Shown here: piece after piece, positions 49,259 through 62,154 of the stretch | Position numbering within the stretch: position 1 is the stretch's first letter | Layout: each line of letters begins with the position of its first letter | Origin: Ooceraea biroi | Lineage: Eukaryota > Arthropoda > Insecta > Hymenoptera > Formicidae | Direction of reading: 5' to 3' | Assembly (NCBI RefSeq): GCF_003672135.1 | Contig: NC_039516.1 | Location: 2,773,838 to 2,837,837, forward strand | Length of the DNA: 64,000 bases | Program-made: the position numbers and the translations under genes | Notes under the pieces: generated by a model | What the model was told of the DNA's origin: nothing | What the model saw: the letters and a program-made list of their open reading frames with translations, nothing else | Databases searched by the model: none

Positions 49259-52200
49259 AAAGAAATGAATGAAGTTTAAAACGGGAATATCGCGAACTAA
49301 TTTAACCGCGGTTTTAAAGGGGAGCCTTGGGGCGCTCGCGCGTTATCCTCTCGCGAGCGGAAAAGTGAAAATCGGTAGAGGAAGAAAGGGAGAAAGAAAG
49401 ACGGAAAGGAGAGAATAATGGTCTCGTTCGGAAAATCGATCAAGCTCGGCACGCACGGCGCGCTGCCATGAAGAAAACGGTTCGATCTGATCGAACACAC
49501 AACACGGACGGCACTGAAGGGCGGTTATTTCGCGAGGGCATGCTCTCGATCGATCTCTCCCGCTCAGTTCCGAACTTGCGGAACGGAAACCGCGTCACCG
49601 TCCCGCACCTACCACCCATCCTACCAACCATACCTACATACTCGAACGTACCCCCGTTCACCAGCTCGATCGTTTTGCCGCGACGTACTACCTCTCGCCA
49701 GACCCGGACGAAAAGTGCAACCCCGGGCACGAGGCAGGAAGGGGGTGCGGGTCTGATCAAACAAATGCCGTGGCTGTTGAAAAATGCATGAACCGAACGC
49801 GTCGTCACCTCCGTCGAACCCGTCGTACGCCCGCGTGCACGCCGACAGCTTTACGCCACGTGGTCACACCGAGATCCGGCATTTCCCAATCTCGATTTTT
49901 TGAGCACTCAAGTGTCTTGGGCTCTCTCAGCTAGTCGGACTACAGTTCGCGAATTCGTATCGCCACCGAATCGCGTCGAATCCGGGCTCTCGTGCAATAC
50001 GATTCTCGCATCCTGCGATAGTGACCATCGCTATGGGGGGCAAATCGCCAAGCTTCAACCTTCAAGCTCGGAGAGCATCGCGAGAAATCCTGCAGCTATC
50101 GTTAGATACGACAACCGAAGATATTCCATCGCGACTTAGAGTAATACTCGGGGGTGAAGCGTGTCCTGCACTCTTCTTCCGCCGGATGCGCTGCTTGAAT
50201 GCAATGCGGCGCGCGCGCACACGAGTCGATCATAAAGTCCACGTCGTGCGAAGGTGTAACTTTCATGGAAGCCCCTTTAAAGCAGTCGGAATAACGGAGT
50301 GCGCTCGGATCCCAGGATATTCCGTATAGCTCGCGGCGGGAATATAACCCAGAAAATCCTGCTCCCGATTCTTCGATACGGGAATCCATCTTTGGCGCCG
50401 ATCCCGTGCCTCTCTTCGCCGTGCACCCCCCCCCCATCCATCCATCGGAGGTTAAAGAGCGGTACAGTGAAAGGGAGAGAAAACGAGCGCGAGAGAGACG
50501 CCGGAAGGGGATCAGAGTGAAACAGAGAGAGAAACGGAGATTGGGAACGACAGGGAAAGGGATAAGGGCTGGCGAGAAGATAAGCGTCGCAGTGCAGATT
50601 CCGGGAAGATCCTGACGACCAGCATGGAATTCCTCCGGCTGATCCCTCAGGCGATTTAACCCTTTCCGGGTGATAGCCGGGTGCACATAGTGTTTCTGAA
50701 ACGCTCGACCGGAACCTGTTCAGCGTCGAATATCCATATAAGACCAGCAAATGCAGGATATCCCGGAAAACACGAATGGCACTCTTTATTTACAGGTTTC
50801 TCGAATTTGAGCTCCATTTCCTCAGCGAAAATATTTAAGAGGGTTATTTTTGCTCTCGATTCAGTAAGGCTGCGGTTTTTAATATATAATTACAATTCAC
50901 GTTAAAATTCCATTGATACCACAAAAGCGGCATTACGTAAATTAAGGAGCGTCTGTAAAACGATAAGTAATTCTCTGTGCGCTTGATACGCACGGTGCAT
51001 CGACGACAAGACGCTTCTCCAACTGCGCCCGCAGACGCGGCTGCAAGCTTTAATTAAGCTGCGGCAATATTTTTCATCGGAAGCGAAATCGATCGGCGGG
51101 AGCGCCGCCGAGCCGAACGAGAGCAGCAATCCATTTTCTGCCTCCTTGGGTCTCGCTTTTGCCGACACTCGCTCGTCTCTTGCCGCACGTACCCTCAAAA
51201 TGTTCCCCTGGAATCTGCCTCGCAAGGGCCCTAGCGTGCGGGACGTCCAATTCAAACGTACTCGCGGTATTCCAAAAAGTAACGAACGAAATTGGCCCCC
51301 GCGGGTGCGGTATCAAACCTCACAGAGGACAAGGTATTTTCATCAGAGAAGATTGGTTCCCGAGAGTTCCTAGATTGCATCTCTCTCGCTCTCGCTCCCT
51401 CTCTCCATCTCCGTCCGACTTTTCCGCGGTAACCGGCAACGTCCTACCTATCTGCGCCAGCGACGCAATGTCCAAGCGCGTCTCTCCCGCTTTACCTCTT
51501 TCCCTCGCTCGCATATTGCGTCACTGAGATGCTGGGAAAAGTACGTATCTAAACCCTTCGACGTTTAACTTCGCATGAATGCGGCCAACCGTTGAGCGAA
51601 TCTCCACGCATGTCGTTCACCTTTCGTTATTTTCCGCAAGTCGTGTTCCCATCCACCCATCCGCTTTTCTGAACCACACGAGTTGCGGAAATTCATACTG
51701 AAATTCATGCTTGCCGTTACGGTTTCGGGCCGCTTTCACGGAAACGCGCTCCCGAAATTCGACAGACATATCATTTACACGGCTGTTCGTACAGCAAGCG
51801 TGCGTTCGACATCATTTTATGGTGTATTACGAAACGTTGCAAAAAGAGCAACGGTTTCCGCTTCTACCAAGCCGTAATAATTTACGTCGTATCCGATTTA
51901 AGGATGAAATAGCCGCATTTTGGAATTGCGAGAAACTCTGCAAATAAATGCAACACCCGTTTTTTCTATCAACCAGAATTCAATAAAAAAATTACCTATG
52001 TTTAAAAACCAAAGTCTAATTAAGCCATCAGTCCCATCGATTTAGGGATAACTGGACGATTGCCACGCGGCTTATCGTTACATAAAGAACGCAGGCGATT
52101 ACATAAAGTACGTATGCGCGTAATAAACTGGATGCGTACATTCTTGCGAGCACAATGGCGATCTACCATCGTACACAGGCAGCTACCAGCGTGCGTGGAG

Positions 52201-53727
52201 CACCGTCCTATAGATTAGGCTAATGCGCCAGTATTCACGCGGTATTGTTACATTATCGTATTACAAGGCGCTATATAATGCTATATAGAGGCGTAATATT
52301 ATTATCCGGTGTAATCGCGTAAGTATATTGCGCGCAACGCTGCAACAACCAGGCGTTGGTTACTTATGCGAATTTTGCGAGCAGCCGCCTCTGAAACGCG
52401 CGTCATTGCGCCAACCATTTCGCGTAACGCGAAAATGCCGTTTCGTCCCCCTCCGCCCCTCCTCAAAATACCGGCGCCCGATAGAGCGGAGGAGCCGAGC
52501 GATGTTTCTCAATTTCGAACTCGAGAGGGAAGTTTTGGCGTGTCTCCTCGGTTCCTTTCCTCCCGTTCTCTCCATCCCCTTTCTCCTTTTAATTATTTCC
52601 TCCTCGAGTCACCAATCGCTCCTTGCGCGCGATCGTTCGGCTTCCTCCACCCCTGCGGGCGACGACGAGCGACGTTCTTGAAGCGAGCGAGCTCGTACGA
52701 CGACCGGGGGACGTCGGTGAAAAGAAGGATAGCGCAGATTAGAGGGGTGAATTAGAATTTCAGAAATCCGCGCGAACTTTCCGCGTTAGCTCAGGCCAAA
52801 CTCCGCCGGCGAACGGAGTGCGAAGGAGGGAGAGTGGGAATGGACGTGGGTGGACAAACCCCGTCGTTAAGTCTTCCCTTAATTAACCTTACCTTTTCCC
52901 TCTCATTCACCCTCCGCGCGTTCCCCTCCTGCCCCTTCCTGTCGCCGTCGTGCCGTCTCTCCGCTTTCCGCCTTCTCGCTGCATTAACGCTGAAGGGAAA
53001 TCACCGTCTACGTGCCGCGAGAGAGAAGAAGAGCGCACCAGACCAGATCGATCCTTTCGCTTTGCAGTTGAAATAATATCGAGTGACATTCAGGTCGGAT
53101 AATGCGAGTCGAAATTAAGCTGGAAATAATATAAAGCGTCTTTGTCACGAACGATGCAGCTACTCGCCGTCTTTAGACAACGGCGGCGTCTTCGCGAAAT
53201 AATTCGCGACGAACGAAAGCGGATTATATCGGCTCGGTCGAGTCGTCCGGCGAAGGAATCTAGACTTGAGTTTGTGTTTCCATGGGGATTTAATCCGCCG
53301 GCTATAAAATTTTCTTCCTCCGTCGGGTCGTTAACATGCGCTTCGATGGCATTTCGTAACATCAACGATGATAATTCGTTCTTCGGACAATCCAATCGTA
53401 TCGATCACCAAATGGAAACATAGAGGAAGCGATACGCAAGAATGACATTGTATAAAACGTAGACAAAACACATGTACAAAATACAAAATCCGGAAATTGC
53501 GAAAGAAATGCAACGCTCGTCGCAAGGCACACCTCCAAAACCGCTCGGAAAATTTTTCTGGACCACGACCACGCATCGAGCATGCCTCGTGTTTGACGAA
53601 GAAAATCAAGAATTAAACAATGACCGTGTTACGTTCGTACGTCCACAAAAGTGAGCGGCTTGCAAAGTTGATAATCCGATTTACGAGATAAAAGCAACAG
53701 CTGCGGCGGCGACAACAGCAACAACAT

Positions 53728-53748
53728 CAGCAGCAGCAGCAGCAGCAG
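53728..53748 (+). repeat. (CAG)7 trinucleotide repeat
   Basis: Seven pure CAG units after an interrupted CAA/CAG stretch. In the open frame 53655-53903 it is read as GCA and gives a run of alanine. That frame has no ATG start and no recognised domain. Confidence 0.95.
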
Positions 53749-56630
53749 AGCAACCGGGAGCATCCTCGAAGGCAAAAATAACGCGAAATACTTTGACACA
53801 TGTGACGCAGGTTGGCGAAAAATTTTATCCTTGCCCCTTCAACCAAAGGGGCTGCCATCCGCCTTCGCAAAGCGCAGAGCAGAAATTTGTTCCACCCTTT
53901 TAAGCCGGCGCACACGGCCGCCTGCACCCGTTCGCTCGCATACGTACGCGCGCGTACGCACGCGATGAACAATGACGTCGGGTTTGTGTATCGAGGTCGG
54001 CAACCCTTTTTCCATTGGGTATACGGTTATATCCTATGCGTCGGCTAATGGGGTATAAGTGAGCCGCTGCGTGTGAGGGATGCGAAAGGAGGGATGTAAA
54101 GTGAAAAAAGGTAGTCGGCGCGCTATTCGCGGTCGTGTATAACGCCGTATAATCGAGCTCCTTTGTGGCGAGGCTAATTAACCATCCTTCCTGGTGGTCC
54201 CCTTCCCGCTCACCCTCTCTCCCTTTCACCTTTCCTGCACTTTTCGTACAAATTAGATTGCGGGGTGTATCGTTCCGTTTACTCTCGATTCGATATTTCT
54301 TGTCAGGCGGTATTTACTGTATGCCAAGCGATTCGCTTAACTGGACTCACGCTTCTTTCGACGAGCATGCGGATTGCATCGGTTTTCCATTAATCGGTCG
54401 TCCGCGTCGCGTGTCACCCCTCGAGAATCGCCCGGCAAGCGCAGTTTGCGAGTAAACGCGACGATTTAATCGTAAGCGCACGTCTACACGTATGTCTGCG
54501 TTTGTTCGTCTGCAATTATACGTGTTACGCGAGGGCAAGCATTCTTTGACGTTAACACGATAATTCTTCGGCAGTTAACAATTTACGGGCTGAATTTTAT
54601 GATGCTGTTTCTTCGCATGCCGCACTGAAGCGCGTGCGAGTTTGCTCATAACACGTCGTGCACGAACGAACCACAGCATATAGTGTACCCAAAGTGCTAA
54701 ACTGACGTTGACTTTCATATTTGCGCAACGGGTACCATGTAACACGTCGGCAGCGTCGCGATTTCTCGACGCCCTCGTCACCATAACGGGCAGGGTGAAT
54801 TGTGTGACTCGTGCGAGCCCCCCGCGACTGGAAGGCGAGCCCACCTTCCACGCGATAACAAATCGACTGCGATATTTCACGCGATAATAAGTAGCAAACT
54901 GACCGCAGACGGGAGGGTGGTGGAGGAAGGGTGGCGAGCGGAGAAAGAAGCCGCGGAATGCCGGAATGCGGCTCTGGCCGGGGACGGAAAGAGCGGTACG
55001 TGGCGTGTGAGGTAAAAAGAGGGTAAGGAGAAGGTGCGGGCGAGAGAGGGAGAGAGCGCGGGGGAGATTGGCAAACGGGATTCGAGATCGGAAAAACGGT
55101 CCGCGAAGTCGCATGAATTTATGGGAGACATAAATCCAGGTCGCCGGCTCGCGCGTACCACGATTTTCGGAGGCCTTTGGACGTCGGCCCCTCCGAGCTG
55201 GCGGCTCGCGCAATCCAGCCCTTCCCGGTAAAATGGGAAAAGACGATCCCTTCGATTCCCACCTCCGCCGCTCCTCGTCGTGATGATCGTCATGCGTGAC
55301 ACGTCAACCGCCGTTTCATCGATATAAACGGCGGACGTAACAATTCATGGCGTCAAAGATGAGGCCGATAACGCGGCTTTAAGCGCGCGCCTCTCGCGCG
55401 GAACGAGTTGACATAAAATTCACGTCGAGTTTGATCCGTTTGTCGATGCGCGGGGGGGAAACCTTTAACAAAATCGTCGATGATGGAACCATTTCTCGTT
55501 AATAGAAGAACTCGAGATGGGGGATAATGTTGCGCATCGTCGAGCGCGGTGAGATAGTTTCATCGAAGCTTTAATGCAGCGAAACGAAGCGAATATGCGA
55601 GCAACCGGGATAAAATCCGCAAGCCGACCCCGACTTTTCATTACAATGATTTTGCGACGAGGCGACACAACATCCCGCATATACGCACTGGCACGTAACG
55701 GAAGATAATTGATGATCTTTTATGAAAGCATCTTTTACACCTCGAAGCATTGCACTGCACTGAGAGGACACCGTTTCCGCGAAGGAACACGAAATGGAAT
55801 GAACAATTTCATCATGGCGATTTATTGGAATTTATTGCGACAGTTTCTGCAACAGAAGATGCTCATTACGTATACAATTACGTGTTCGACGGAAAATTGG
55901 TAGGTAATATATCCGATCGCATAAAATGATGAGAAAATAATCCGTCAATTAGAGCGGAAATAAGAATGATATTTCTGCTAATAAACTCGAAATCAGATTT
56001 CTTCCGTCATAATTACAAAATAATTGATTTCATTATTTGATCTTAATGTGCATTTATTTACCGCACATGAAGCCCATTCGAGCTCGAATTAATTCCGATT
56101 GTATTATTCCATCAATATTACAAAATCAACAATGCATATAAACTTAATAAATTCAAAAATGCTCAAATCTACAGCAGCCGCGGAGAATTCGCAATTTAAT
56201 TCTCAGCATCACGTATAAATATCGTCAAAAAAATATTGAAAAACTTAATCTCTTTTTCTATCGAGACGGTCTTCATAAAACCATCGAAGTTTCATCAGCG
56301 ACTGCACCTATCACACAATAGTCGCACTCGGTCTTTGCTGAAATTCATCAAAACCTTGGCACATTAATAAGCGAATAATTCATCGGGCAAGTCGAGAATT
56401 ATCCGGTCGAACCACCCGAACGGACGAGAGGGGCGGCGCGGCGCGTTAATTAAAACTGCGTTAATGTGGCGAGCGATGCATCGTCTCGCGGGGGTTGCAA
56501 AACCGACCCGCAGACTATCTCGTAGACGGCTTCTCATCCGGCGCTTACCGAGCGTCCTCCGCGGTCTCGGTTTCGGCTTACTGAACTATGTGTACAGCGA
56601 AAACAGGCACAAGGATCCACAGTGCGAGCT

Positions 56631-56669
56631 TACGTACGTACGTACGTAGATAGGTGGTAGGTAGGTAGA
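56631..56669 (+). repeat. (TACG)n followed by (TAGG)n
   Basis: About four and a half TACG units at 56631-56648 pass into degenerate TAGG units to 56669. TACG repeats are self-complementary. Confidence 0.92.
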
Positions 56670-56821
56670 TACAGGGGGGTAACGGGCTGGCGAACGTTGT
56701 CACCCGTGGCGTGATAAACTGCCGTGCGCTAACTACGCGAATTATTCCAAGTAGATGCCGGCGCACAGTACTTGCTGAAGAAGTTTCGCCCGCACATCTC
56801 TCTCCTCGAGCCTTGGTGCCT

Positions 56822-56829
56822 TATATATA
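56822..56829 (+). promoter_or_regulatory. Possible TATA box upstream of an exon-like block
   Basis: TATATATA in an otherwise GC-rich context, about 100 bases before a 192-bp exon-like block. No arthropod initiator was seen at the right distance, so it may be only a short TA repeat. Confidence 0.15.
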
Positions 56830-56926
56830 CGCGCGCGGGCGGAACAAACGAAGGGGCCGAAGGGGATCGCGCGGACGGGCTATGACGGGGTGGCGCGGGC
56901 ATTCCTCGCGCCACCCCCGCCACCAG

Positions 56927-57118
56927 AGAGTCTAGGGGGTTCTACGATCCCGCGCGGTTAACCAAAAACGTGCCCGGTAATCGTGTTAGTTGCCGGAAGT
57001 ATCCGAACACCCCGACTAATATCGCCACCGTGCGAATTACATCATCGTTTGCGGCCGATTCCAACTATCGGGGGTTGCGTCCGCGCGAGCTGGAGAACCG
57101 CTCAAGTTACCCTCAAAG
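56927..57118 (+). other. Exon-like block with strong donor, not identified
   Basis: The block starts after a C-rich tract ending CCACCAG and ends at CAAAG followed by GTAAGT (57119-57124), the best donor match in the non-Ig part of the window. The frame with codon starts at multiples of three is open from 56886 to a TAA at 57120, just after the donor. The product is Ser/Asn/Thr/Arg/Pro-rich (ending LRPRELENRSSYPQ) and matches no family I know. It could be an internal exon, a 5' UTR exon or chance. Confidence 0.18.
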
Positions 57119-58000
57119 GTAAGTTTGCAACGACGATTGACGGTCGCGACTGCTCCGTTCGTCGTTTGTTTCGCCGGTCGGTCGGTCAAATGCGTGTTCA
57201 CGAAGCGCGTTAAATAATAGATGTATAAAAAAGGGTGGCCACGTTAAAGCCGCTTAATTGTTTAATAATGGCGAAGCGCGCACAGCGGCGTCGGCCGAGT
57301 TGTCGCGCTGCGCTTTATGCATTTCGCCGGGAAATAATGCGACTGTCGCAAATAGAAGATTCGGAATGAGACCAGTGATGCGCGATGCCATGATTTAACA
57401 ACAAACAACTCCCTCGCACAAAGCCGTGAGTATTTTTTTACTTTAGATAGAAAAAATGTGGGGGGTATCACGATAAAGCATAAAAAGTAAGCCCTCTCAT
57501 AAAAGCGCGGTATGAGATAAAAAATCATTCCCTCACATAAATCTAATTCCAAAGACTTTCTTTTTATGCGGGGTCGCACAGACGTACCACGTGTACATCC
57601 CGCGGTATCAAAAGCTCAACACAATTTATAATATCCGTCGAGGGATAAGGATTTTCTCGGTGAGTGATTCGAGATATCTTAAAACGGCAAAATTTTATGC
57701 GTTTTTTCGCGACGACGTTTCTTCGAGAGACTAAAAGAGGAAGAAAGAGAACGAGGAAGAAAAAGAAGACAGATTTGCGCGGTTCCGCCGCAGAGAGCCG
57801 ATCGATCTAATTGTAAGTGCACGGGCGCCGACTCGATTCAGATGCAAATTACAGCAAACGAACTCTATTCGTCGATGGTGCGAGATTCGCAAGTCGCGCC
57901 GCGCCGCGCCGCCGCTGGAATTTCGGCGAAAGATGTGCACCACTAAGAACGCACTGCCAACCGCCCCCGAAACGAAACGAGGGAGGGAGAAACGGAATTC

Positions 58001-58023
58001 ACGAGGACGAGGACGAGGACGAG
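58001..58023 (+). repeat. (ACGAGG)4 hexanucleotide repeat
   Basis: Nearly four tandem ACGAGG units. Confidence 0.93.
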
Positions 58024-60557
58024 TGTTCATTCCGCGAGTATGTGTGTCGCTCCGTCGTGGCGTAATGTTTCGCAAATATTGGCGTAGAAATCGGCTCCTT
58101 TGCCTTCCGGTCCTTCGGATTCTCGCTATTCGCCCATCCCCGTTGGTCCCTGCGCCACCACCATCCTCGTTTCCCCCCGCGGCCTCCCCAGCTGCAGTTG
58201 ATCTGGCTGCAGACGCCTAAATTGGCTCGATACATCCGACGAACGTGAAGCGAGTACATAACTCAATAAGTACACAAAATTTTCCTCGCCGTATCCACCG
58301 CGCCGGGACGGAATATTTCAGACGACGTACGTATATCTCGGCAGAGCGTCTACGAGACATTCCCAACTCACCCTTCTGTCCCTCTTACCCCGGCCGGGGA
58401 CACGACGGTACCGTCGCAAGTCGAGATCTTTATTGCGCACGTGACGATCGTCGTCGACAATGGAGTTGAATGGAGCTTCATATTGTACGCTGCGTTTTTT
58501 TATCAGCACCAAATTACTGTCCGACATCGTCGCGATAAATAATAAACGTAAAGCAGTGTGGTTATTATTGAAACCGTGTCGATTTTACGATGCGGCCGAG
58601 ACTGGGTTCACGTTGGATCGATTGCCGCCGATGTAATCGCGTTACCGCGCGATAAATTTCAGGGATCGCCGACGGTGCCCGTCGGCTCTGCATAAGTCAT
58701 CGATTGCATGATTATGTAATGTGCGAATGTCAGTAAATATGCCGCGGTAATAAGTTTGCACGTCAGCGTGCGAATGGCTGAAACAGGTTTTCTTCGATAA
58801 ACGTTATCTTCTTTAATCATGTGTACTCCATATAATTGACACTAGTCAGACGAATATCAGAAACCTATATCTGTATTAACCATAATTTTGAACAATTATT
58901 TACGCATAAAATAGGGTTGTTAATTAAACTATTAATTATACAGTTAATTACGCTAATCTTTATAATAGACAAGAGGGACAGTTTTAAACAGTCTTATTTC
59001 CCGATTCTTCATATGTGTATTAACAGAAGAGTTTATTTTTTTGTTCTGTCTTCGGACTCAATTGTGATCGCATCACATTCTCCTGCGAAATGGGAAGCAC
59101 TCGCTCTCTCAGATTCACGTTGAAGGGCTGCATATCCCGGCGATCGGCCAGCAGATTTTAATATTTGCCGTCATATCTCAGGGCGAACTTTCGACTCGGG
59201 CAACGGCGAGCTGACTCCCACACTTAAAATCACTTTATACGAATCGTGGGTGCTTTCTCACCCGTCGTTGGACCCTCCCCTCGTACTCCCCGTGTCGAGT
59301 TCCGGGCCCTGCCCTATTGTCTCACCCTTTTCGCCCCCGACCCATAACCCATATCCCATGGATAACTCGCGGGAATCCATTTCGCCGTCGTCGACTTCTG
59401 GAAATTTCCGGCCGTATTATTCTCACCGACACCCCACGGCTCTCTTTACGTTATCCCGAAGATGTATGGTGTCGGATAACATTTTTCCCTGAGAAACGTC
59501 GGCGAAACGTCGCGACTGTTCACGATGACATAGTAGCTGGCAGTTTCTCGGACAGACCAGGTGTATTCCGAGAGATTTCGGGGCACGCATTGCGTGCTAA
59601 TGCGGCACAACGAGCACGGACCAGATCGAAAATTTCAGAAAAAAGAAAAAACAGATTGCACCGACGCGACGGTAGGATCAATTAATCTTCCTTGCGGGAA
59701 CGAGTTTGCGCAAGTTATTCCGAAAGTAATTTCGCATCGGTTTGTAAAATATGAAAGTGGAATCTCGCGAACGAAGGAACGGATTCGAACGGTGAATTGG
59801 AGGAGGAGAGTATCAAATGACCGGTATATATAAGTACATATATATCATATATACCTGATTCATTCGTGGAGCATTTATACGAGAGGCGGGCGACCTCAGC
59901 AGATATCTAAAACCAATAGACAGCCGCAGACACACTTCCTCGTCCACGGTGGTTAACGAGGTACTAAGGAATCCGAAGACAGCCATTTGGTGGCTGAAAA
60001 TTAGACCACTTAGGCTTAAACGACTCTGACGATTGCTTACGAGAGTTGCCGTAACTTTCAAGTTTTGCCGGACGAAGACACGCTACCGTAATTACGATTC
60101 GATTGTGTTATCGAAGCTAGCGGACGGAAAAGTATATAATAGAGTCAAAATTGACGCGAAGTTAGTACTTGCATGAGAGGGAAAATTTTCCCGCAGATTT
60201 CTATTTTCACGCGACATTTGACACTTTGAATAAATTATAAAAATATATGATTTGATAATATGAAGTTTTTGTCTATTTGAGCGTGAAATATTTAAAACGA
60301 AAGGTTCTCTCGTGAAACACTTTTCCGATATCTCTTATTTCTTTACGTCCATCAACCACATTTAACGGAAATCAGACATCAATCTAATTGCTATCGTGAC
60401 GATCATAATTCAAGTCTTGTAAGTGTGATAAAAACATATAAAACGATTGGATTTCATTTTATGAAAAATCTCGTTCTCAAAAAGATAAAATAGATAAATA
60501 GACGGAAATATTTTGTTCGCCGATGTGGAATCCAAATTTTTTAAATGCCGATTTAAT

Positions 60558-60600
60558 AGTATGTCGCAGTACATATCGCAGATATGTACTGCGACATACT
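60558..60600. repeat. Perfect hairpin: 20-bp arms, 3-base loop
   Basis: agtatgtcgcagtacatatc at 60558-60577 is followed by GCA and then its exact reverse complement at 60581-60600. There are no mismatches, the arms are not a simple repeat, and the surroundings are AT-rich. No protein frame or known RNA family accounts for it. Confidence 0.95.
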
Positions 60601-62075
60601 GCGCATATATAAAAAATAAAATATTTAATTTATCCCGATTATATATACGAACGAATACGGCGATAGAGAATTAACTTCTTAAAAAAAGAATTTTCTATTT
60701 TACATACACGCGAAAAATAGACGCCGAATAATTGACTTCCAATTATTCTGATTTTCTCGCTTCGCCGCTCGTATCGCGATTTGCGCAGATTTGTATTGCG
60801 CCGTGCGTATTTTCCGCGCGACGATAAGCAAGAGAAGAAAGGAGTGGGCGGACTCGTTGGAGCTAAAAGAATTAACGAGGATCGCTGGCGTTACAACGGT
60901 TTCCGTGTACCTTGCAATTTCCGGGTGTGCCATAATTAAAATGTCGGTCGCTTTGACTTATCGACTTGGGGGAGTGGTGAAAGAGGGTGCGGCGGGGTAC
61001 GGGTTCCGCAAGAAAAAGGAGGTACGAATCCTCGGACTCGGAGACAAGGTTCCGGAAAAAAGTCCCGTCTTTTCGATCGAGTCTCCTTTCACGGAGTTCC
61101 GGCCAATCAGCTCGGCTCTGACCAACGTTGCCTGGCAGCATTGGGGAAGGTGCGAGGGGGAGTATGGAAAGATGAAAGACGTTGTTGCGAGGAGATGGAT
61201 ATCTTTTCATCATCGAGAGCCTTCTTTCATTTCAAGTTCCATTCGTACACCGTCGGCGGAAATATTTTATTTTTCGCCATCGTTCCGCGTCCAATTAGTT
61301 CGCCGCTCTCACAGGTTCACTGAGAACCGCGTGCCTACTTCGTCGTCTTATTAGCTACCTGATGCCGTATGTATGTCTATCAGAACGTCGCCCCACGAAG
61401 CCCGATAGAAATATCGGATATGATTCATGCATTATTATAATCCTTAAAGATGAGCATTGTGACGTATCTCTTTACTCGCGGATGTTCTTTGACGTATTGT
61501 CCCCGCAATATATCGCCAGAGTGTCGTCTCTTTCCGGTCAAGTCGTCAATCGTCACGCAGCGTCTCCATAAAGCTCATCCGAGCTCGTAAATCGTTGCGA
61601 AACTAACATTCTTCACTACTGCCAACTAGCGCGTCGCTGACGGAAGGAATTCCCATAAATCCAAGGTCACCTTCCAGATACGTAGTCGTCGACTCCTCTT
61701 CTGGGTACCAGTAACAGCCGGCTCGAATAATGCGGGGATTTTGCACTCGAAATCGATGGTCGTCGATCGTACGTCCCGCACGTGGCATACAGATAACGCG
61801 GAAGTCTGTTAAGGTCGTCGAACTCCCTTCACGTCCTAAACCCGTCGCCGTCATCCGAATGTTCGATTAAATGTATCGACGTGCTCAATAAATGTACACC
61901 GATGCGCCGTGCGCCATAAATTCCAGACGATCCTGAAGGATGACACGGATCCCGCTTCCGCCTGTCCCCGTACGTTGCTCGTCGCAAAAACTGCTGGCCG
62001 TAAAAATTTAACAAGGGAGCTCCTGGACCGCCGGGTTACAGGATTTGGGTGATGCCAAGGGAGACTTGTACAGAA

Positions 62076-62154
62076 AGAGAGAGAGAGAGAGAGAAAGGGA
62101 GAAGGAGAGAACTGAATCGTGCGCAACGAGACAGGAAGGAAGGAAGGAAGGAAG
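62076..62154 (+). repeat. (GA)n and (GGAA)n simple repeats
   Basis: A GA dinucleotide array at 62076-62094 and a GGAA array of about five units at 62133-62154, separated by non-repetitive sequence. Confidence 0.93.

Larger units (their letters stand above)
49259..60557. other. Non-coding stretch downstream of the Ig exon
   Basis: Probably intron or 3' flank. No second Ig domain exon with the usual G-G-x-P-x-P-x-V-x-W pattern was found. 55900-56400 and 58800-59060 are AT-rich. 52900-52990 and 54200-54240 are pyrimidine-rich. A TATATATAAG at 59825 and a TCATTC at 59860 have promoter-like spacing, but no ATG follows for more than 200 bases. Confidence 0.5.

Noticed and set aside
54575..55213. 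Minus-strand frame of 212 codons
   Set aside because: Low-complexity Arg/Pro/Ser/Leu composition from CT-rich sequence; no domain.
60791..61354. Frame of 187 codons
   Set aside because: No recognisable domain, and the opposite strand is open too (60872-61213).
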